DNA of 6,567 bases, from NCBI GenBank assembly GCA_964499445.1, contig CAZCLE010000043.1, positions 1 through 6,567 of the forward strand, in the 5' to 3' direction. The notes under the pieces are model-generated. The model was not told the origin of the DNA. It saw only the letters and a program-made list of their open reading frames with translations, and made no database searches. Origin of the DNA: GCA-2688105 sp964499445. Its GTDB lineage: Bacteria > Chloroflexota > Dehalococcoidia > Dehalococcoidales > GCA-2688105. Every line of letters begins with the position of its first letter. The stretch's first letter is position 1. This document shows, one piece after another, positions 6,410-6,567 of this stretch. The position numbers were made by a program, and so were the translations under genes.

Positions 6410-6469
6410 ACTGAACTTTATTGCCCGGTTGCCCCAGAAAACTGGGGCAGGAAACAGACGCAGTTCAGT
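6410..6469 (-). promoter_or_regulatory. Structured leader upstream of cysE (nested inverted repeats)
   Basis: A perfect 8-bp inverted repeat, ACTGAACT (6410-6417) and AGTTCAGT (6462-6469), encloses a second perfect hairpin, GCCCCAG (6431-6437) and CTGGGGC (6442-6448) with a 4-nt loop. In the cysE-sense RNA the outer helix ends directly beside the G-rich ribosome binding site (6399-6408). Folding could therefore influence translation. There is no U-run after the inner stem on either strand, so it is not an intrinsic terminator. No T-box specifier or T-box consensus is visible. An operator or an RNA element are both possible. Confidence 0.45.
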
Positions 6470-6567
6470 GCCCTAAGAAAGCAGATTACCTCATTTACTT
6501 GGCTTATCACTTTTGCCAACACTATCAAATCCACCTTAACGAGATTGTTCACTACCACTTGTTGTTC

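Noticed and set aside
6431..6448. GC-rich hairpin as an intrinsic terminator of an upstream gene
   Set aside because: The stem is perfect but no T-run follows on either strand.
6418..6567. Minus-strand frame open from the right edge for 49 codons to a TAA, possibly the tail of an upstream gene
   Set aside because: A stretch this long without stops occurs often by chance; the peptide is unfamiliar and runs through the cysE leader hairpins. More sequence to the right would settle it.
6410..6567. T-box riboswitch for the cysE-cysS genes
   Set aside because: No T-box consensus or specifier stem could be found, although T-box control of cysE-cysS is known in Firmicutes.

Overview
The window reads as bacterial chromosome of moderate GC, with normal housekeeping genes and no mobile element, CRISPR array, tRNA or rRNA that I can see. 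CysE has the short serine acetyltransferase architecture also found in Bacillus. Together with the cysE-cysS order and a cobalamin riboswitch in front of a TrpD-like gene, this suggests an anaerobic, corrinoid-using bacterium. Chloroflexota (Dehalococcoidia-like) is my best guess. That placement is an inference from gene content and is not proven by the sequence.

Left half (about 50-2550, plus strand): a near-consensus sigma-70 type promoter (TTGACA, 17-nt spacer, TAAAAT) drives a textbook cobalamin (B12) riboswitch. A strong intrinsic terminator follows, and then a two-gene operon: a zinc-dependent medium-chain dehydrogenase (true start at 380, after the terminator) and a TrpD-like phosphoribosyltransferase. 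The TrpD-like protein keeps the Mg/PRPP framework but has lost residues that bind anthranilate in true TrpD. Neither gene is a standard cobalamin synthesis or transport gene, so the pair is the most interesting item here: a candidate B12-repressed module of unknown chemistry.

Right half (2643-6567, minus strand, reading leftward): cysE (serine O-acetyltransferase) and cysS (cysteinyl-tRNA synthetase) overlap by ATGA. After 71 nt comes a COG0701-type metal efflux permease with a YHS metal-binding domain inserted between its membrane halves. After 66 nt comes a 71-aa two-helix membrane protein containing an internal repeat, and a YbjQ-family protein overlaps it by ATGA. Spacing suggests one leftward transcription unit, or two. 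It would link cysteine synthesis and charging with metal handling. The cysE leader contains nested inverted repeats next to the ribosome binding site.

The two halves converge on a 92-bp intergenic region (2551-2642) with only weak terminator-like structure. At the right edge nothing certain lies beyond the cysE leader.
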